A stretch of 64,000 bases of DNA. Source: Flaviflexus equikiangi. GTDB lineage: Bacteria; Actinomycetota; Actinomycetes; Actinomycetales; Actinomycetaceae. The stretch covers positions 124,001 to 188,000 of the forward strand of contig NZ_CP059676.1 of NCBI RefSeq assembly GCF_014069875.1. The letters run 5' to 3'. Shown here one piece after another: positions 33,154-43,489 of the stretch; position 1 is the first letter of the stretch, and each line of letters opens with the position of its first letter. The notes below the pieces were generated by a model. The model saw only the letters and a list, made by a program, of their open reading frames with translations, was not told where the DNA came from and ran no database searches. The translations under genes and the position numbers were made by a program.

Positions 33154-33300
33154 TCCCACACCGCCCCGAACATGGAGATAGATCGGCGTGTAGGGCTTCC
33201 GCTTGTGCGCCGCAAGGATGCCTGCGGGAGAGGGCTCCCCATTCGCCAGAAAGAGCGAAGACACCAAGGTTCCTAGACTTGCTCTCGAGGGGAGGTTGCC

Positions 33301-34101
33301 ATGAAGCGTCGAGGAGTTCTTGCCTTGTCCGTGCTTTTTCTCGCTGGCTGCGGAGCGGTCGCGGAGGAGGACACAGGACACCTGGAGTCTGTGGGAGCGT
33401 CAGTCTCCGAGGGAGCGGGAGTACTTTTCGATCCGACGTCCCTCGGTCTCACCAGTGGATCTGGCAGCGGCATCGGCGGAACCTCCGAGAACCCACAGGC
33501 CGCTGATCCGCTCAACCCTGGATTCTCAATCGGACCCGCAACGGGCAATTCTTTCCATCGTCTCCTCCTCGACACGGCAGACGTGGTTCCCGACCAGAGC
33601 ATCCTCCAGGTGGGCGAGCATCTCACCGATAGCGATATTCGTGAAGCCGTGACGATGACGTCCCGGTTCGCGGCAGAAGAGCTTGCAACATCAGAGCTGG
33701 CCTTCGACTACACGACAGAAGGTGCCCAGCAGTGGCTGGACGAACACGCAGAGCTTTTTCTATCGCCAGACCTCATTCGGAGCGCGCTCCTCGGCGAAAC
33801 CGACACGAACGATTCTCTCGCCTTGCTCTACACGGATCACGGATGGGACAGAGGCGTTCCCGTCAATGCCAGCCGAGTCCAGAACCTCCAGGTGACCCTC
33901 ACGTCACTGACGTGGGAGCAGGACACTCTTTCTCTCACCTACAGCATCACCTTCGAGGCTGAGGTGACAGGTGCAGGTGGCTTAGATACGCGAGCCATCG
34001 AACAGACGCGACTCCAGCCGACCTATCGCGTGAGACAGGTCGCTGGGCAATGGAAGATCGAAGACTACGCGACGCGCTGGCAGACGACATATCGGTTCTA
34101 G
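33301..34101 (+). CDS. Hypothetical lipoprotein
   Basis: 266 residues. Signal peptide MKRRGVLALSVLFLAGC with lipobox LAGC; a Ser/Gly-rich linker (about residues 35-65) then a folded region of about 190 residues ending VTGAGGLDTRAIEQTRLQPTYRVRQVAGQWKIEDYATRWQTTYRF. That final antiparallel-strand pattern (TYRVRxxxGxWKIxDY) is like NTF2-like or DUF4878-type domains, but I cannot name the family. GAGGGGAGG precedes ATG 33301 and TAGACT (33274-33279) is a plausible -10, so this gene has a normal leader. A strong terminator follows. Function unknown. Confidence 0.8.
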   Translation: MKRRGVLALSVLFLAGCGAVAEEDTGHLESVGASVSEGAGVLFDPTSLGLTSGSGSGIGGTSENPQAADPLNPGFSIGPATGNSFHRLLLDTADVVPDQSILQVGEHLTDSDIREAVTMTSRFAAEELATSELAFDYTTEGAQQWLDEHAELFLSPDLIRSALLGETDTNDSLALLYTDHGWDRGVPVNASRVQNLQVTLTSLTWEQDTLSLTYSITFEAEVTGAGGLDTRAIEQTRLQPTYRVRQVAGQWKIEDYATRWQTTYRF

Positions 34102-34115
34102 AGCTACACAACATG

Positions 34116-34152
34116 ACAGTGGCTGGACGAGACATTCTCATCCAGCCACTGT
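34116..34152. terminator. Bidirectional terminator
   Basis: Twelve-bp arms ACAGTGGCTGGA and TCCAGCCACTGT around a 13-base loop, between convergent genes. Confidence 0.85.
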
Positions 34153-34164
34153 CTGTGAGGAGAG

Positions 34165-35490
34165 CTAGAGTCCGCGGAGAGCTCCGAAGACGAAGCCCAA
34201 AGCGACCGCGATAGCGATGTTGATGACTCCTGGAACCAGGAAGGGATGGTTGAAGATAGCCTTCCCGATCCTTGTCGTGCCAGTGTCATCGATCTCAACG
34301 GCAGCGAGCAGTGTCGGGTAGGTGGGCAGGACGAAGAGAGCAGACACCGCGGGGAACGCTGCGATCGCGGCGACGGGGGAGACCCCGATGGCGAACGCTG
34401 TCGGCATGAGTGCTCTCGTCGTGGCGGCTTGGCTGTAGAGCAGGGCCGCGGCGAAGAACAGGATGATGGCGAGAGTCCACGGGTAGTCGCTGAGCATGTC
34501 GCCAGCGGTCTCCATGATGAGCTCTTCGTGGTTCGAGACGAACGTTGTCCCGAGCCACGCCACACCGAGAACACAGATGGAGGCGGACATGCCCGACTTG
34601 AAGGTGGAGGCGCCGAGAATCGATGCCGTGGGGACCTTGCAGAGCATGACGATCAGCGCCGCGACGGACAGCATGATCGAGATGATCGCCTGATCGCGGC
34701 CCATGACCGGATCGGAGATAAGGCCGACGTTCTCGCTGATCGCAGTCGCGTACGACATGACGGCAACGAGGCCGAGGACGAAGATGAGGACAGACAGCTT
34801 CGCACCCTTGGGGAGCTCGCGCGTCTGGGATCCCTTCATCTCGATCTCTCCGGCAGCCAGCCTGCGCTGGAACTCGGGATGTGTGGACAGCTCCGACGTG
34901 CCGCGAACCTTGTCGACAGCCATCATGATCGCCGCGGTGCTCATGCAGGCGATAAAGGTGGCTGGGATGGCGATGGCGAGGAGATCGATATAGGAGACGC
35001 CTGTTCCTTCGCTCTCGAGGAGAGCGGCGAAGAATACGACGGCGGCCGAGATCGGAGATGCTGTGATCGCCATCTGTGACGCAATGACAGCAATCGATAG
35101 GGGGCGTGAGGGGCGAATGTTGTTCTCTTTCGCGACCTCGGTGATGACGGGCATGGTCGAGAAGGCGGTATGTCCCGTGCCTGCCATGACGGTCATGAGA
35201 TAGGTGACGAGGGGAGCGAGGAACGTCAAATACTTCGGATTCGAGCGCAGAACCTTCTCGGCAAGATTGACGAGGTAGTCCATACCCCCCGCCATCTGCA
35301 TCGCGGCAATCGCTGCGATAACCGACATGATGATCGAGATGACGTCGAAAGGCATATCGCCGGGTGTGACGCCGAGGAGGGCGAGCGCAAGCACGCCGAG
35401 ACCGCCGGCGAAACCGATAGCGATGCCGCCGAGCCGGGCACCGATGAAGATCGCTGCGAGAACGATCGCGAATTCGAGTGCAATCATCAT
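34165..35490 (-). CDS. Anaerobic C4-dicarboxylate transporter, Dcu family
   Basis: 441 residues with ten or more hydrophobic helices. The DcuA/DcuB pattern is visible in [94 protein letters not shown] and the C-terminal [34 protein letters not shown]. The family exchanges aspartate, malate, fumarate and succinate under anaerobic conditions. ATG 35490 overlaps the aspA stop by four bases, so aspA and this gene form one operon: aspartate in, ammonia plus fumarate made, succinate out. Confidence 0.93.
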   Translation of the reverse strand: MMIALEFAIVLAAIFIGARLGGIAIGFAGGLGVLALALLGVTPGDMPFDVISIIMSVIAAIAAMQMAGGMDYLVNLAEKVLRSNPKYLTFLAPLVTYLMTVMAGTGHTAFSTMPVITEVAKENNIRPSRPLSIAVIASQMAITASPISAAVVFFAALLESEGTGVSYIDLLAIAIPATFIACMSTAAIMMAVDKVRGTSELSTHPEFQRRLAAGEIEMKGSQTRELPKGAKLSVLIFVLGLVAVMSYATAISENVGLISDPVMGRDQAIISIMLSVAALIVMLCKVPTASILGASTFKSGMSASICVLGVAWLGTTFVSNHEELIMETAGDMLSDYPWTLAIILFFAAALLYSQAATTRALMPTAFAIGVSPVAAIAAFPAVSALFVLPTYPTLLAAVEIDDTGTTRIGKAIFNHPFLVPGVINIAIAVALGFVFGALRGL

Positions 35491-36935
35491 GATGTTCCAG
35501 CCTCATCATCGTTGTCGTCGGTGAAGAGCTTGCCCTGGTAGACGGGGTTCTTCAAAGCCTCGGGTGACAGGAGTTCGTCGATGCGGGCCTCGTCCAGAAG
35601 CCCCATCTCCAAGACGACTTCCTTCACGGTCCTGCCCGAGCGTGCCGCCTCCTTGCCGACGAGGTCACCATTGTGGTGGCCGATCACCGGGTTGAGATAG
35701 GTGACGATGCCGATCGAGTTGAGAACGTTGTGCAGAGCAACCTCGGGGTTGGCGGTGATGCCGGTGACGCACTTGTCCTTGAGAGTCACTGTCGCGTTCT
35801 GGAGAAGCGAGATCGACTCGAAGAGAACCTGGGCGATAACGGGCTCCATGACATTGAGCTGCAGCTGGCCGGCTTCCGCCGCCATACTCACCGTCATGTC
35901 GTTGCCGATAACGTTGAAGCACACCTGGTTGACGACTTCGGGGATGACCGGGTTGACCTTGGCGGGCATGATCGACGAACCCGCCTGCATCTCCGGCAGG
36001 TTGATTTCGTTGAGGCCGGCCCGCGGCCCGGATGAGAGGAGGCGCAGATCGTTACAGATCTTGCCGAGCTTGACTGCGACGCGCTTGAGGGCCGCGTGCA
36101 TCGATACATACGCCCCAGCATCCGACGTCGCTTCGATGAGGTTCGCTGCACGAACGACGGGAAGGCCGGTGATGTCGGCAAGCTTCGCGATGGCAAGCTC
36201 GGAGTAGCCCTCGGGGGTGTTGAGGCCGGTGCCGATCGCGGTGGCGCCGAGGTTGACCTCGAGAAGGAGCTCGGCCATGCGGTGCAGGTGACGGACCTCC
36301 TCGCGCAGAAGGACGGAGAACGCCGTGAACTCCTGGCCTAGGGTCATGGGCACCGCATCTTGGAGCTGTGTCCTCCCCATCTTCAAGAAGTCGGCGAACT
36401 CGTCGCCCTTCGCGGCAAAAGCATCTGCCAGGCTATCGACCTCGTGCCAGAGCGACTCCACGCTCGTGTAGAGAGCGACGCGGAACCCGGTCGGGTAGGC
36501 ATCGTTCGTCGACTGGCTCTTGTTGACGTGATCGTTGGGGTTGATGACGTCGTAGCGGCCCTTCTCGAGCCCCATCGATTCGAGAGCAAGGTTGGCAACA
36601 ACCTCGTTCGTGTTCATGTTGACCGAGGTTCCCGCGCCGCCCTGGAAAAGGTCGATGGGGAACTGGTCCATGCAGCGCCCATTGACGAGAATCTCGTCAC
36701 AGGCAACCTCGATCGCTTTCGCGATGTCAGAGGGGATGGTGCGCAGTTCGCCATTGGCCTGCGCGGCGGCCTTCTTCACCTGAACCATGGCCCGCACCAT
36801 AGCGGGCACGTCGTTGATCGTCGATGTGCTGATGTGGAAGTTGTCGATTGCTCTCTGGGTGTGGATGCCGTAATACGCATCCGCCGGAACCTCAGCTGTT
36901 CCGAGTAGGTCTTCTTCCGTCCTTGTCATCGCCAT
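35487..36935 (-). CDS. aspA: Aspartate ammonia-lyase
   Basis: 482 residues of the fumarase/aspartase superfamily; it deaminates L-aspartate to fumarate. Signatures are [13 protein letters not shown] (helix with the substrate loop), [18 protein letters not shown], and the mobile active-site loop [15 protein letters not shown], whose first serine is the catalytic base. The opening [30 protein letters not shown] is the AspA start. ATG 36935 has AGGAG five bases upstream; a 62-residue extension to 37121 is not credible. The last residues ([12 protein letters not shown]) are acidic. First gene of the aspA-dcu operon. Confidence 0.95.
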   Translation of the reverse strand: MAMTRTEEDLLGTAEVPADAYYGIHTQRAIDNFHISTSTINDVPAMVRAMVQVKKAAAQANGELRTIPSDIAKAIEVACDEILVNGRCMDQFPIDLFQGGAGTSVNMNTNEVVANLALESMGLEKGRYDVINPNDHVNKSQSTNDAYPTGFRVALYTSVESLWHEVDSLADAFAAKGDEFADFLKMGRTQLQDAVPMTLGQEFTAFSVLLREEVRHLHRMAELLLEVNLGATAIGTGLNTPEGYSELAIAKLADITGLPVVRAANLIEATSDAGAYVSMHAALKRVAVKLGKICNDLRLLSSGPRAGLNEINLPEMQAGSSIMPAKVNPVIPEVVNQVCFNVIGNDMTVSMAAEAGQLQLNVMEPVIAQVLFESISLLQNATVTLKDKCVTGITANPEVALHNVLNSIGIVTYLNPVIGHHNGDLVGKEAARSGRTVKEVVLEMGLLDEARIDELLSPEALKNPVYQGKLFTDDNDDEAGTS

Positions 36936-36952
36936 TGGTGCTCCTAAGTCGT

Positions 36953-36972
36953 GCCTCGCGTCCTTGCGAGGC
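36953..36972 (-). promoter_or_regulatory. Small hairpin in the aspA leader
   Basis: GCCTCGC/GCGAGGC, 7 bp with a 6-base loop, about 10 bases upstream of the aspA Shine-Dalgarno. The rest of the gap to the PiT gene at 37351 holds no gene; an AT-rich stretch at about 37030-37050 is the likeliest promoter zone. Confidence 0.35.
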
Positions 36973-37350
36973 TGGCTACTCCCGCCTTTGGGGTGTATCG
37001 GCGGGTGGTGCTTCCTGCTCACTGCTGTTGTGCAACAAGTTACGCGTATTATGGCATCTCCGCTCGGGGGACTTGTCCGACTTATGTCCCTTTTTGCTTG
37101 CACATCCTTCCATGTGAGCAAGGGGTGATATGCCCGCTAGTTCATTCTCTTCCGCGCTGAACATGATGATGTATCGCACATGGGCATGGTGGCGCCAGTA
37201 TCCGCCGCAACAGGTGACCAGAAGAGGTCGATCGTGTGAACAATTCGTAGCAGAAAGGTGTCGGAGAACGAGGATAAACGTGCCATAATCTGATTGGCCT
37301 CAGCGGGTGGGCAATTCTGTCCGGCCGCCAGAAATGGATATTGGAGTGGC

Positions 37351-38964
37351 ATGGCGAGTCCGAAGCCAAGTTCTGCTGAACAGATCATCTTCAAGGACGC
37401 TACGGAGCGGAACACAGGGTGGAATATCGCCTTCTCTCTGCTCCTCGCGGTCACTTTTGTCATATTTGCCAAATGGGGGCTCGGATATATCGGCGTGGAT
37501 GCGAGTCTTCCCGTCTTTTTCCTCGCCTCCTGCTTCGGCCTGTTCATGGCCTTCAACATTGGCGGAAACGATGTGGCGAACTCGTTCGGCACATCTGTCG
37601 GCTCGGGCACGCTGACGATCAAGCAGGCGCTGCTGATCGCGGCCGTGTTCGAAGTCAGCGGCGCGATCATCGCCGGCGGCCAAGTCACCGAGACCGTGCG
37701 CAGCGGCATCGTCGATCTCGAGACGATCGACATCAGTCCCAACGATCTCATGTTCATCATGATGAGCTCGCTCCTGGCCGCCGCTATATGGCTGCTGTTC
37801 GCCTCGAAGATGGGCTACCCGGTTTCCACGACGCACTCGATTGTCGGCGGCATTGTCGGCGCCGCCCTCATGGTCGGCTTCGTGACGGGGCAGGACAACG
37901 CGCTCGACATGGTCCAGTGGGGCGAGATCGGCAAGATCGCCGTGTCGTGGGTTCTGTCACCGCTCCTCGGCGGGCTCGTCTCCTACGGGATGTATCGCTG
38001 GATCAAGAAGTATATTCTCCAGTTCAACGAACAGGCCGAGGCTGCACTGGAGGCGCTCGGTACGAAGCGCAAAGAGTTCGTCATGCAGCACCGCCACTCG
38101 TTCGAGGTCCTCTCCGACCTTCAGGGTGTTTCCTACACGGAAGCACTGAGCCGCGATTCGAAGCGAGTATCGTCGGGAGATTTCGAGCTCGATGAACTCG
38201 AGTCGGACTACTTCAAAGAGCTCGAGCTGATGGACCGAGAGGCGAAGAAGATCGATGCGCACCGCGCCCTCGAGAAGTGGGTTCCGGCCCTCGCCTCCTT
38301 CGGCGCCCTCGTCATCGCCTCCATGCTGATCTTCAAGGGCCTGTCAAACCTCGACCTGGCCCTGTCCATGTCAGGCAAGATCGTCATTCTCGCCATGGTG
38401 TCCGCTGTGGCATGGATGGCGACCTCGATCCTCGTGCGGCTCCTCAAGAAGAAGTCGCTGCAGCGGTCGACCTTCCTCGTCTTTGCGTGGATGCAGGTGT
38501 TCACAGCCTCTGCCTTCGCCTTCTCCCACGGCTCCAACGACATCGCCAACGCTATCGGCCCGTTCGTTGCAATCCTCGATGTCTTGCGCACGGGCAACGT
38601 CTACGAGACGGCGGCGATCCCCACCATCGTCATGATCGCCTTCGGCGTGGCACTTGTCGGTGGCCTCTGGTTCACCGGCCGCAACGTGATCCGAACGGTG
38701 GGGACGAGCCTGACACGCATGCACCCCTCCTCGGGCTTCGCCGCGGAACTGTCCGCAGCCATGGTGGTCATGGGTGCGTCCGTTCTCGGTCTGCCAGTGT
38801 CGTCGACACACATCCTTATCGGCGCCGTGCTCGGCATCGGCGTGGCCAACAGGGCTGCCAACTGGAAGCTCATGAAGTCGATCGGCGTGACCTGGGTCGT
38901 GACACTCCCCGCGGTCTCCGCAATGTCCGCCCTTGTCGTCCTCGGACTGCGCGCCATCTTCTAA
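37351..38964 (+). CDS. PiT-family inorganic phosphate transporter
   Basis: 537 residues. Two inverted PHO4 repeats: [22 protein letters not shown] with [17 protein letters not shown], and [15 protein letters not shown] with [16 protein letters not shown]. Between them is a cytoplasmic loop of about 110 residues rich in charge ([23 protein letters not shown]). It is a low-affinity, proton- or cation-coupled phosphate (or metal-phosphate) importer. ATG 37351 has GGAG four bases upstream; GTG/ATG candidates further up to 37294 are unlikely. It may be linked functionally to phoU and senX3-regX3 at 22-24.6 kb, though it is not adjacent. Confidence 0.93.
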   Translation: MASPKPSSAEQIIFKDATERNTGWNIAFSLLLAVTFVIFAKWGLGYIGVDASLPVFFLASCFGLFMAFNIGGNDVANSFGTSVGSGTLTIKQALLIAAVFEVSGAIIAGGQVTETVRSGIVDLETIDISPNDLMFIMMSSLLAAAIWLLFASKMGYPVSTTHSIVGGIVGAALMVGFVTGQDNALDMVQWGEIGKIAVSWVLSPLLGGLVSYGMYRWIKKYILQFNEQAEAALEALGTKRKEFVMQHRHSFEVLSDLQGVSYTEALSRDSKRVSSGDFELDELESDYFKELELMDREAKKIDAHRALEKWVPALASFGALVIASMLIFKGLSNLDLALSMSGKIVILAMVSAVAWMATSILVRLLKKKSLQRSTFLVFAWMQVFTASAFAFSHGSNDIANAIGPFVAILDVLRTGNVYETAAIPTIVMIAFGVALVGGLWFTGRNVIRTVGTSLTRMHPSSGFAAELSAAMVVMGASVLGLPVSSTHILIGAVLGIGVANRAANWKLMKSIGVTWVVTLPAVSAMSALVVLGLRAIF

Positions 38965-38990
38965 CCCAGGAAGCGTCAAGGTGGCCTCTC

Positions 38991-38996
38991 TATACT
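38991..38996 (+). promoter_or_regulatory. -10 box of the DoxX-like gene
   Basis: TATACT 26 bases upstream of ATG 39022; the gene also has AGGAGAG, so this message has a leader. Confidence 0.5.
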
Positions 38997-39021
38997 TGTG
39001 GTCCCACACGTCAGGAGAGAC

Positions 39022-39435
39022 ATGACCATTCGCAACGCAATCCTTCGAGCAGTACCCGGCGCCTACATCCTCAACTCGGGCATCAACAAGCTCGGCATGG
39101 ACGAGGAGACGGCCGCTGGGCTCCAGCGCATGGCGGCAGCGGGCGTGCCGATCATGGCAGAGATGACACCCGCGCAGTTCGGAAAGTTCCTCAGCTACGG
39201 TGAGACCGCCGTCGGTGCGGCGCTCCTGTTGCCGTTCGTGCCCTCCCGCCTGGCGGGAGCGGCTCTCGCAACCTTCGGTGCAGGACTCATGGCAAGCTAC
39301 TTCGCTCTGCCCGACATGACGCTCGAGGACGGCGTGCGCCCGTCCGAGGCGGGAACCGCTGTCGCCAAAGACAGCTGGCTGGTGGCGATCGGTGCCGCCC
39401 TCATGCTGCCGCAAAGCAGGCGTGAGAGGCTCTAG
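39022..39435 (+). CDS. DoxX-like small membrane protein
   Basis: 137 residues. After MTIRNAILRAVPGAYILNSGINKLGMDEETAAGLQRMAAAGVP come three hydrophobic segments (GETAVGAALLLPFVPSRLAGAALATFGAGLMASYFAL and a C-terminal WLVAIGAALMLP). The size, helix number and the R-x-x-x-G-x-Y-I-x-S-G-x-x-K start are DoxX-like. DoxX proteins are four-helix membrane proteins tied to redox or thiol stress, with no fixed activity. AGGAGAG precedes ATG 39022. The stop TAG is part of a CTAG shared with ligD on the other strand. Confidence 0.65.
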   Translation: MTIRNAILRAVPGAYILNSGINKLGMDEETAAGLQRMAAAGVPIMAEMTPAQFGKFLSYGETAVGAALLLPFVPSRLAGAALATFGAGLMASYFALPDMTLEDGVRPSEAGTAVAKDSWLVAIGAALMLPQSRRERL

Positions 39436-41834
39436 ACCTCCCACCGCACGTCCGCGGGCGCCAGGTCTGTGCGCCATCCGCGCCACACGGCGTGCCGCAA
39501 TCGACCGTTGCGCGTTCTGCCCGCCACGGTGACCTCTCCGACCTTCTTGGGGGTCACCCACCAGGCGTCAAGCATGTCTGCTTCCGGAACGTCCGCGACG
39601 GGTGGCGTCTTTCGTTCAAGACGGTGCAACTCTTGGTCGATTGCCACGAGCTGCGACTGCGAGAAGCCGGATCCGACGCGGCCAGCGTACCTGAGCTCCC
39701 CCTGATCGTCGGGGACGGCAGCGAGCAGGGATCTGATGCCGCGGCCGTCCCGCCCGCGGCGCACCCCGATCACCACAATGCTCTGATGAGGGTGGAATTT
39801 GAGCTTGAGCCAGGCTGTTCCCCGTTCTCCGGGGAGATAGACCGAGTCGGTGCGCTTCGCGACGACACCCTCAAGGCCCAGCTCTCTGCTGGCCTTCTCG
39901 GCCGTGGCCAAGTGGCCGAGGTCGTGGGGAGGGATCGCCACATGCTCTCCCGCCGCCACGCCCGCTTCCAGAATGCTTCGACGTTCCAGGAATGGACGGC
40001 GGATCAGGGAGCGGCCGGCTGATGGTGGGCCAAGGTGCAGAATGTCGAAGACCATATATCGGAGATCTGCCTCCTCATCCCCGCGGAGCGCTGCCTGTAG
40101 TTTCCCGAAGTCCGGCCGCCCCTGCTCGTCAACAGCCACCAGTTCGCCATCGAGGATCGCACCACCAGCGGCGAGAGCATCACCTGTCAGGAGATGGACG
40201 AGCTCACTGAGTTCGGGAACCCTGTCCGTCATGTCCACCCCGTTGCGACTCGAAAGGACGACGGCACCATTCGTGCCGTCGGTGACGATTCCCGCGACGA
40301 GACGGTATCCGTCCCACTTCATTTCATAGGCCCACGAACCCTCAGCGACGTCACCGCGAACTGCTGGGCGTGCGAGCATAGGGGAGGGGAGATCGTTGAT
40401 CGTCGGGACCGTCCGGGGTAGTGTCGGCGCTCCCTCGGGTTGAGCGTCCGTGAGGCGGAGCAGCCACGCGTCCTTCCCCATGGATGCAGTGTTGACGAGA
40501 GCGAAGCGCCGCGGGATCCCGCCGAGACCTCCCGCCTTCTCTCCGTGAAGCACCGCAATCACCTCGCTCCCATCCACCCACTTCTCGCACTCGAAGAAAC
40601 CGCTGTCCCAGATGCTGACAGTCCCGGCCCCATACTCTCCGCGCGGGATGACTCCCTCGAATGACGCGTACTCGATCGGATGGTCCTCGGTTTTAATGGC
40701 GAGTCTGTTCGTGCCGTGCTCGGCAGGCGGCCCTTTGGGAATCGCCCACGACACGAGAACACCGAAGTGTTCGAGGCGGAAATCCCAGTGCAGGCTGCTG
40801 GCGTGATGTTCGTGGATGACAAAGATGGGCCGATGCCCTTCCGAGCCCTGCGACGGTGGCTGTGCCGGGACTGGTTCTGTGGTTCTCCCCGGGTCCCTCA
40901 TGGAACGGTAGGTCGATAACCGATCGATCGAGACATCCTCGTCCCCGAGCGCCGCGATCGGATTGAGGCCCCGCTCGAGACGCTCGAGGACCTCTCCCAT
41001 CTCCAAGTGACGCAGCCCAGGAGCGGTGATCTCCTCCCACGTCCGTGGGGCAGCCACGGTGGGGCGCAGCCGCCCCCGCAGGGAATACGGGCTGATCGTC
41101 GTCTTAGAGCTGTTGTTCTGGCTCCAGTCGACGAGGACGCGGCCGCGACGGCGCGACTTCGTCATCGTCGAGACAACGAGGTCCGGATGATCCGTCTCGA
41201 GTCCGCGTGCCAGCTCTCGGGCGAAAGCGGAGATGACGTCAGAGTTGTGGGTGCCATCCAGCGGTGCGTACAGGTGGATGCCAGTGGAACCTGACGTGAC
41301 AGGAAACGTCGACATTCCCATGTCGTCCAAGATGTCGCGGCACAGGCAGGCAACGGCAGCACAGTCCTGCAGGCCCATGCCTTCGCCCGGATCGAGATCG
41401 AGGACGAGGCGGTCTGGATGACGGGGTTGGCCTTGGCGTCCGAAGCGCCACTGGGGGACGTGCAGTTCCAATGCCGCCACCTGGGCGAACCATGCGAGCA
41501 CGGCGGCTTCCTGTGCAAGCGGATACGTGCTGACCCCGGTCGAGTGTGTCTGCCTTCCGGTCGGAATCCAGCCGGGTGCAGAATCTTCGAGATCTTTCCG
41601 GAAGAAGACCTCACCTGGACTGTTCGCGGTGCCCACGCCATCGACCCATCGTTTTCGGGTGACGGGTCGTCCGTGCATCAGCGGGATCATGGCGTCCGCG
41701 ACGGTGAGATAGTAGTGGAGGATTTCGGCCTTCGTCGTCCCTGTCTCGGGATAGAGCACCTTGTCGAGGCGTGACACCGTGAGGAGTCTGTCCCCGACTC
41801 GGTACAGCTGTCCGCCACGCCCCACGTTCATCAC
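39432..41834 (-). CDS. ligD: Multifunctional NHEJ ligase LigD (polymerase-phosphoesterase-ligase)
   Basis: 800 residues in the mycobacterial order. (1) AEP-type polymerase/primase, about 10-300, with LDLDPGEGM as the metal-binding DxD and SGSTGIHLYAPL. (2) 3'-phosphoesterase, about 330-460: FVIHEHHASSLHWDFRLEHFGVLVSWAIPKG, EHPIEY-type segment KTEDHPIEYASFEGVIPRGEYGAGTV. (3) ATP-dependent ligase, about 485-800, with nucleotidyl lysine K506 in YEMKWDGYRLV, ILDGELVAVD and EGVVAKRTDSVYLPGERGTAWLKLKF. It repairs double-strand breaks with Ku. GTG 41834 or ATG 41831 starts it with GAGG just upstream. Divergent from ku, 84 bases apart. Confidence 0.96.
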   Translation of the reverse strand: MMNVGRGGQLYRVGDRLLTVSRLDKVLYPETGTTKAEILHYYLTVADAMIPLMHGRPVTRKRWVDGVGTANSPGEVFFRKDLEDSAPGWIPTGRQTHSTGVSTYPLAQEAAVLAWFAQVAALELHVPQWRFGRQGQPRHPDRLVLDLDPGEGMGLQDCAAVACLCRDILDDMGMSTFPVTSGSTGIHLYAPLDGTHNSDVISAFARELARGLETDHPDLVVSTMTKSRRRGRVLVDWSQNNSSKTTISPYSLRGRLRPTVAAPRTWEEITAPGLRHLEMGEVLERLERGLNPIAALGDEDVSIDRLSTYRSMRDPGRTTEPVPAQPPSQGSEGHRPIFVIHEHHASSLHWDFRLEHFGVLVSWAIPKGPPAEHGTNRLAIKTEDHPIEYASFEGVIPRGEYGAGTVSIWDSGFFECEKWVDGSEVIAVLHGEKAGGLGGIPRRFALVNTASMGKDAWLLRLTDAQPEGAPTLPRTVPTINDLPSPMLARPAVRGDVAEGSWAYEMKWDGYRLVAGIVTDGTNGAVVLSSRNGVDMTDRVPELSELVHLLTGDALAAGGAILDGELVAVDEQGRPDFGKLQAALRGDEEADLRYMVFDILHLGPPSAGRSLIRRPFLERRSILEAGVAAGEHVAIPPHDLGHLATAEKASRELGLEGVVAKRTDSVYLPGERGTAWLKLKFHPHQSIVVIGVRRGRDGRGIRSLLAAVPDDQGELRYAGRVGSGFSQSQLVAIDQELHRLERKTPPVADVPEADMLDAWWVTPKKVGEVTVAGRTRNGRLRHAVWRGWRTDLAPADVRWEV

Positions 41835-41905
41835 CTCGATCCAGTCTCCTGAGGGTAACGTTCGGCGACACTTCCCTCAACAGCTCGCTGTGATGCTGCT
41901 TACGC

Positions 41906-41911
41906 TAGGAT
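41906..41911 (+). promoter_or_regulatory. -10 box of leaderless ku promoter
   Basis: TAGGAT, seven bases (cgtcgcc), then ATG 41919. Confidence 0.5.
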
Positions 41912-41918
41912 CGTCGCC

Positions 41919-42767
41919 ATGCGAGCAGTGTGGACAGGGGCAATAACTTTCGGGCTGGTCAACGTTCCGGTCAAGGCCTACAGCGCCGTGGAGGATCACG
42001 ATATCTCCTTCCACCAGGTGCACGATGCTGACGGTGGGCGGATCCGCTACAGCAGAGTGTGCGAAGTCTGCGGCAAGAAGGTGGAATACAAGAACATCGA
42101 CAAGTCGTACGAAGAGGACGGTGACACGATCATCCTCACGGACGAGGACCTCGAGTCGCTTCCCGAAGCGGCAAACAACGAGATCGAGGTGGTCCAGTTC
42201 GTCCCCTCCGACCAGATCGATCCCATCATGTTCGAACGCAGCTATTATCTCGAGCCCGAGGGTAAATCCCCCAAGTCCTATCTGCTCCTCCGGCGCACTC
42301 TCGAGGACACCGATCGCACAGCGATCGTCACCTTCGCCCTGCGGCAGAAGACTCGCCTCGGTGCACTGCGTTCGCGCGGCAAGGTTCTCGTCCTCCAAGG
42401 GCTGCTGTGGGCGGATGAGGTGAGGGAGATGGACTTCCCGGCAACGAGATCACGCGCCAAGATCAGTGATCAGGAACTGAAGCTGGCTTCCCAGCTTGTC
42501 GACCAGCTCGCCTCAGATTTCACGCCCGACGAGTTCGAGGACGAGTACCAGGTCGAACTGCGAAAGCTCATCGACGCGAAGCTCGAACAGGGCGAGACAC
42601 TCGATACGGCAACTACCTTCGGCGAGAGCGACACGGCGGACGATGCTGACGTCATCGATCTCATGGAGGCGCTCAAGGCTTCACTCGATAAGAAGCGCGC
42701 GAAGACGGGCGCCAAGAAAGAGAACGGCTCGAAGGGTTCGCGCAAGAAGGGGTCCAAGGCCGGATAG
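41919..42767 (+). CDS. ku: Non-homologous end joining protein Ku
   Basis: 282 residues. The bacterial Ku core starts MRAVWTGAITFGLVNVPVKAYSAVEDHDISFHQVHDADGGRIRYSRVCEVCGKKV and includes FERSYYLEPEGKSPKSYLLLRRTLEDT and GALRSRGKVLVLQGLLWADEVR, which form the ring that encircles DNA ends. The minimal C-terminal region ends in a Lys-rich tail (KKENGSKGSRKKGSKAG) that in other species aids DNA binding and LigD recruitment. ATG 41919 is leaderless by its TAGGAT plus seven bases. Partner gene ligD is divergent. Confidence 0.96.
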   Translation: MRAVWTGAITFGLVNVPVKAYSAVEDHDISFHQVHDADGGRIRYSRVCEVCGKKVEYKNIDKSYEEDGDTIILTDEDLESLPEAANNEIEVVQFVPSDQIDPIMFERSYYLEPEGKSPKSYLLLRRTLEDTDRTAIVTFALRQKTRLGALRSRGKVLVLQGLLWADEVREMDFPATRSRAKISDQELKLASQLVDQLASDFTPDEFEDEYQVELRKLIDAKLEQGETLDTATTFGESDTADDADVIDLMEALKASLDKKRAKTGAKKENGSKGSRKKGSKAG

Positions 42768-43044
42768 GCCGCTGTCACGGACCATCACGCTGTCATCGAA
42801 CGCGGCCTGTTCTGCTAGCACAGCCAGCCGAACAGCTCTCGCGCACGTACTGCTGTCGATTGGTGATTCCGACCCGGGGACGATGGTGGGAGAGCGATGA
42901 GCCGCCAAGGTCCACCAGTCCGACCCTCAGCCGACCGAAGCCGCAACCGTAATCGGACCCCACCGGTGATGACAGGCCGAACACCCCACCAGCGCCGGGC
43001 GTTCGAATAGACTCGGATGTTCGATAGGCGGGTGGAACGAGAAA

Positions 43045-43075
43045 GGGACTTCCCGTCAATGACGAAAAGTCCCTG
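43045..43075 (-). terminator. Terminator of tRNA-Ser
   Basis: Bulged hairpin: outer arms AGGGACTT/AAGTCCCT, inner CGTC/GACG; TTTCT follows on the minus strand. The 42768-43044 interval beyond holds nothing recognisable. Confidence 0.65.
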
Positions 43076-43081
43076 TTCCTG

Positions 43082-43166
43082 CGGAGGATGGGGGATTCGA
43101 ACCCCCGAGGGCTTGCACCCAACCCGCTTTCCAAGCGAGCGCCATAGGCCACTAGGCGAATCCTCC
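43082..43166 (-). tRNA. tRNA-Ser (anticodon GGA)
   Basis: Reading the minus strand, GGAGGAT pairs with ATCCTCC, the D-arm holds CCTAGTGGCCTATGG, the anticodon loop is CTTGGAAAG (GGA, reading UCC), the long variable arm is GTTGGGTGCAAGCCCTC and the T-loop is GTTCGAATC. 85 bases, discriminator G. No encoded CCA follows. Confidence 0.95.
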
Positions 43167-43198
43167 TCGCGTGCCGCGAACCCGCAACATGCCTTTCG

Positions 43199-43204
43199 AT
43201 CTTA
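43199..43204 (-). promoter_or_regulatory. Probable -10 box for tRNA-Ser
   Basis: Minus-strand TAAGAT about 33 bases before the tRNA 5' end. Between here and 43489 I see no gene; TATACA at 43413-43418 may serve the VOC gene. Confidence 0.35.
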
Positions 43205-43489
43205 ACGGACGAGTATGCGCAGAGGGAAATCAGGGGACTGTCGGCTGCGCCATGATTTCGCCGCCGCGCGGAACGTGCGGGGGTGGGCCGGGGAGTTCTC
43301 CGAGGGCGAAGAGCAGGTGACGGCGACAGTCTTTAGCCCGGTAGCCTGCGTGTTCAGCGTGACGTCGTTGCGCGCAGAGTGGGGGATAAGCGATACCGAC
43401 CCGTGAGACGTCTATACAAACCCGACCTTCCTTTGTCAGAATGACAGCAGATCATTGACAACGAAACTATCGCCTTGGAAGGAGATGTG

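Noticed and set aside
42793-43152. Minus-strand ORF containing GASPRGFESPILRRNRD
   Set aside because: Translation through tRNA-Ser; the same artefact type.
43215-43406. 63-residue plus-strand ORF between tRNA-Ser and the VOC gene
   Set aside because: No start signal, no recognisable pattern, and it overlaps likely promoter sequence.
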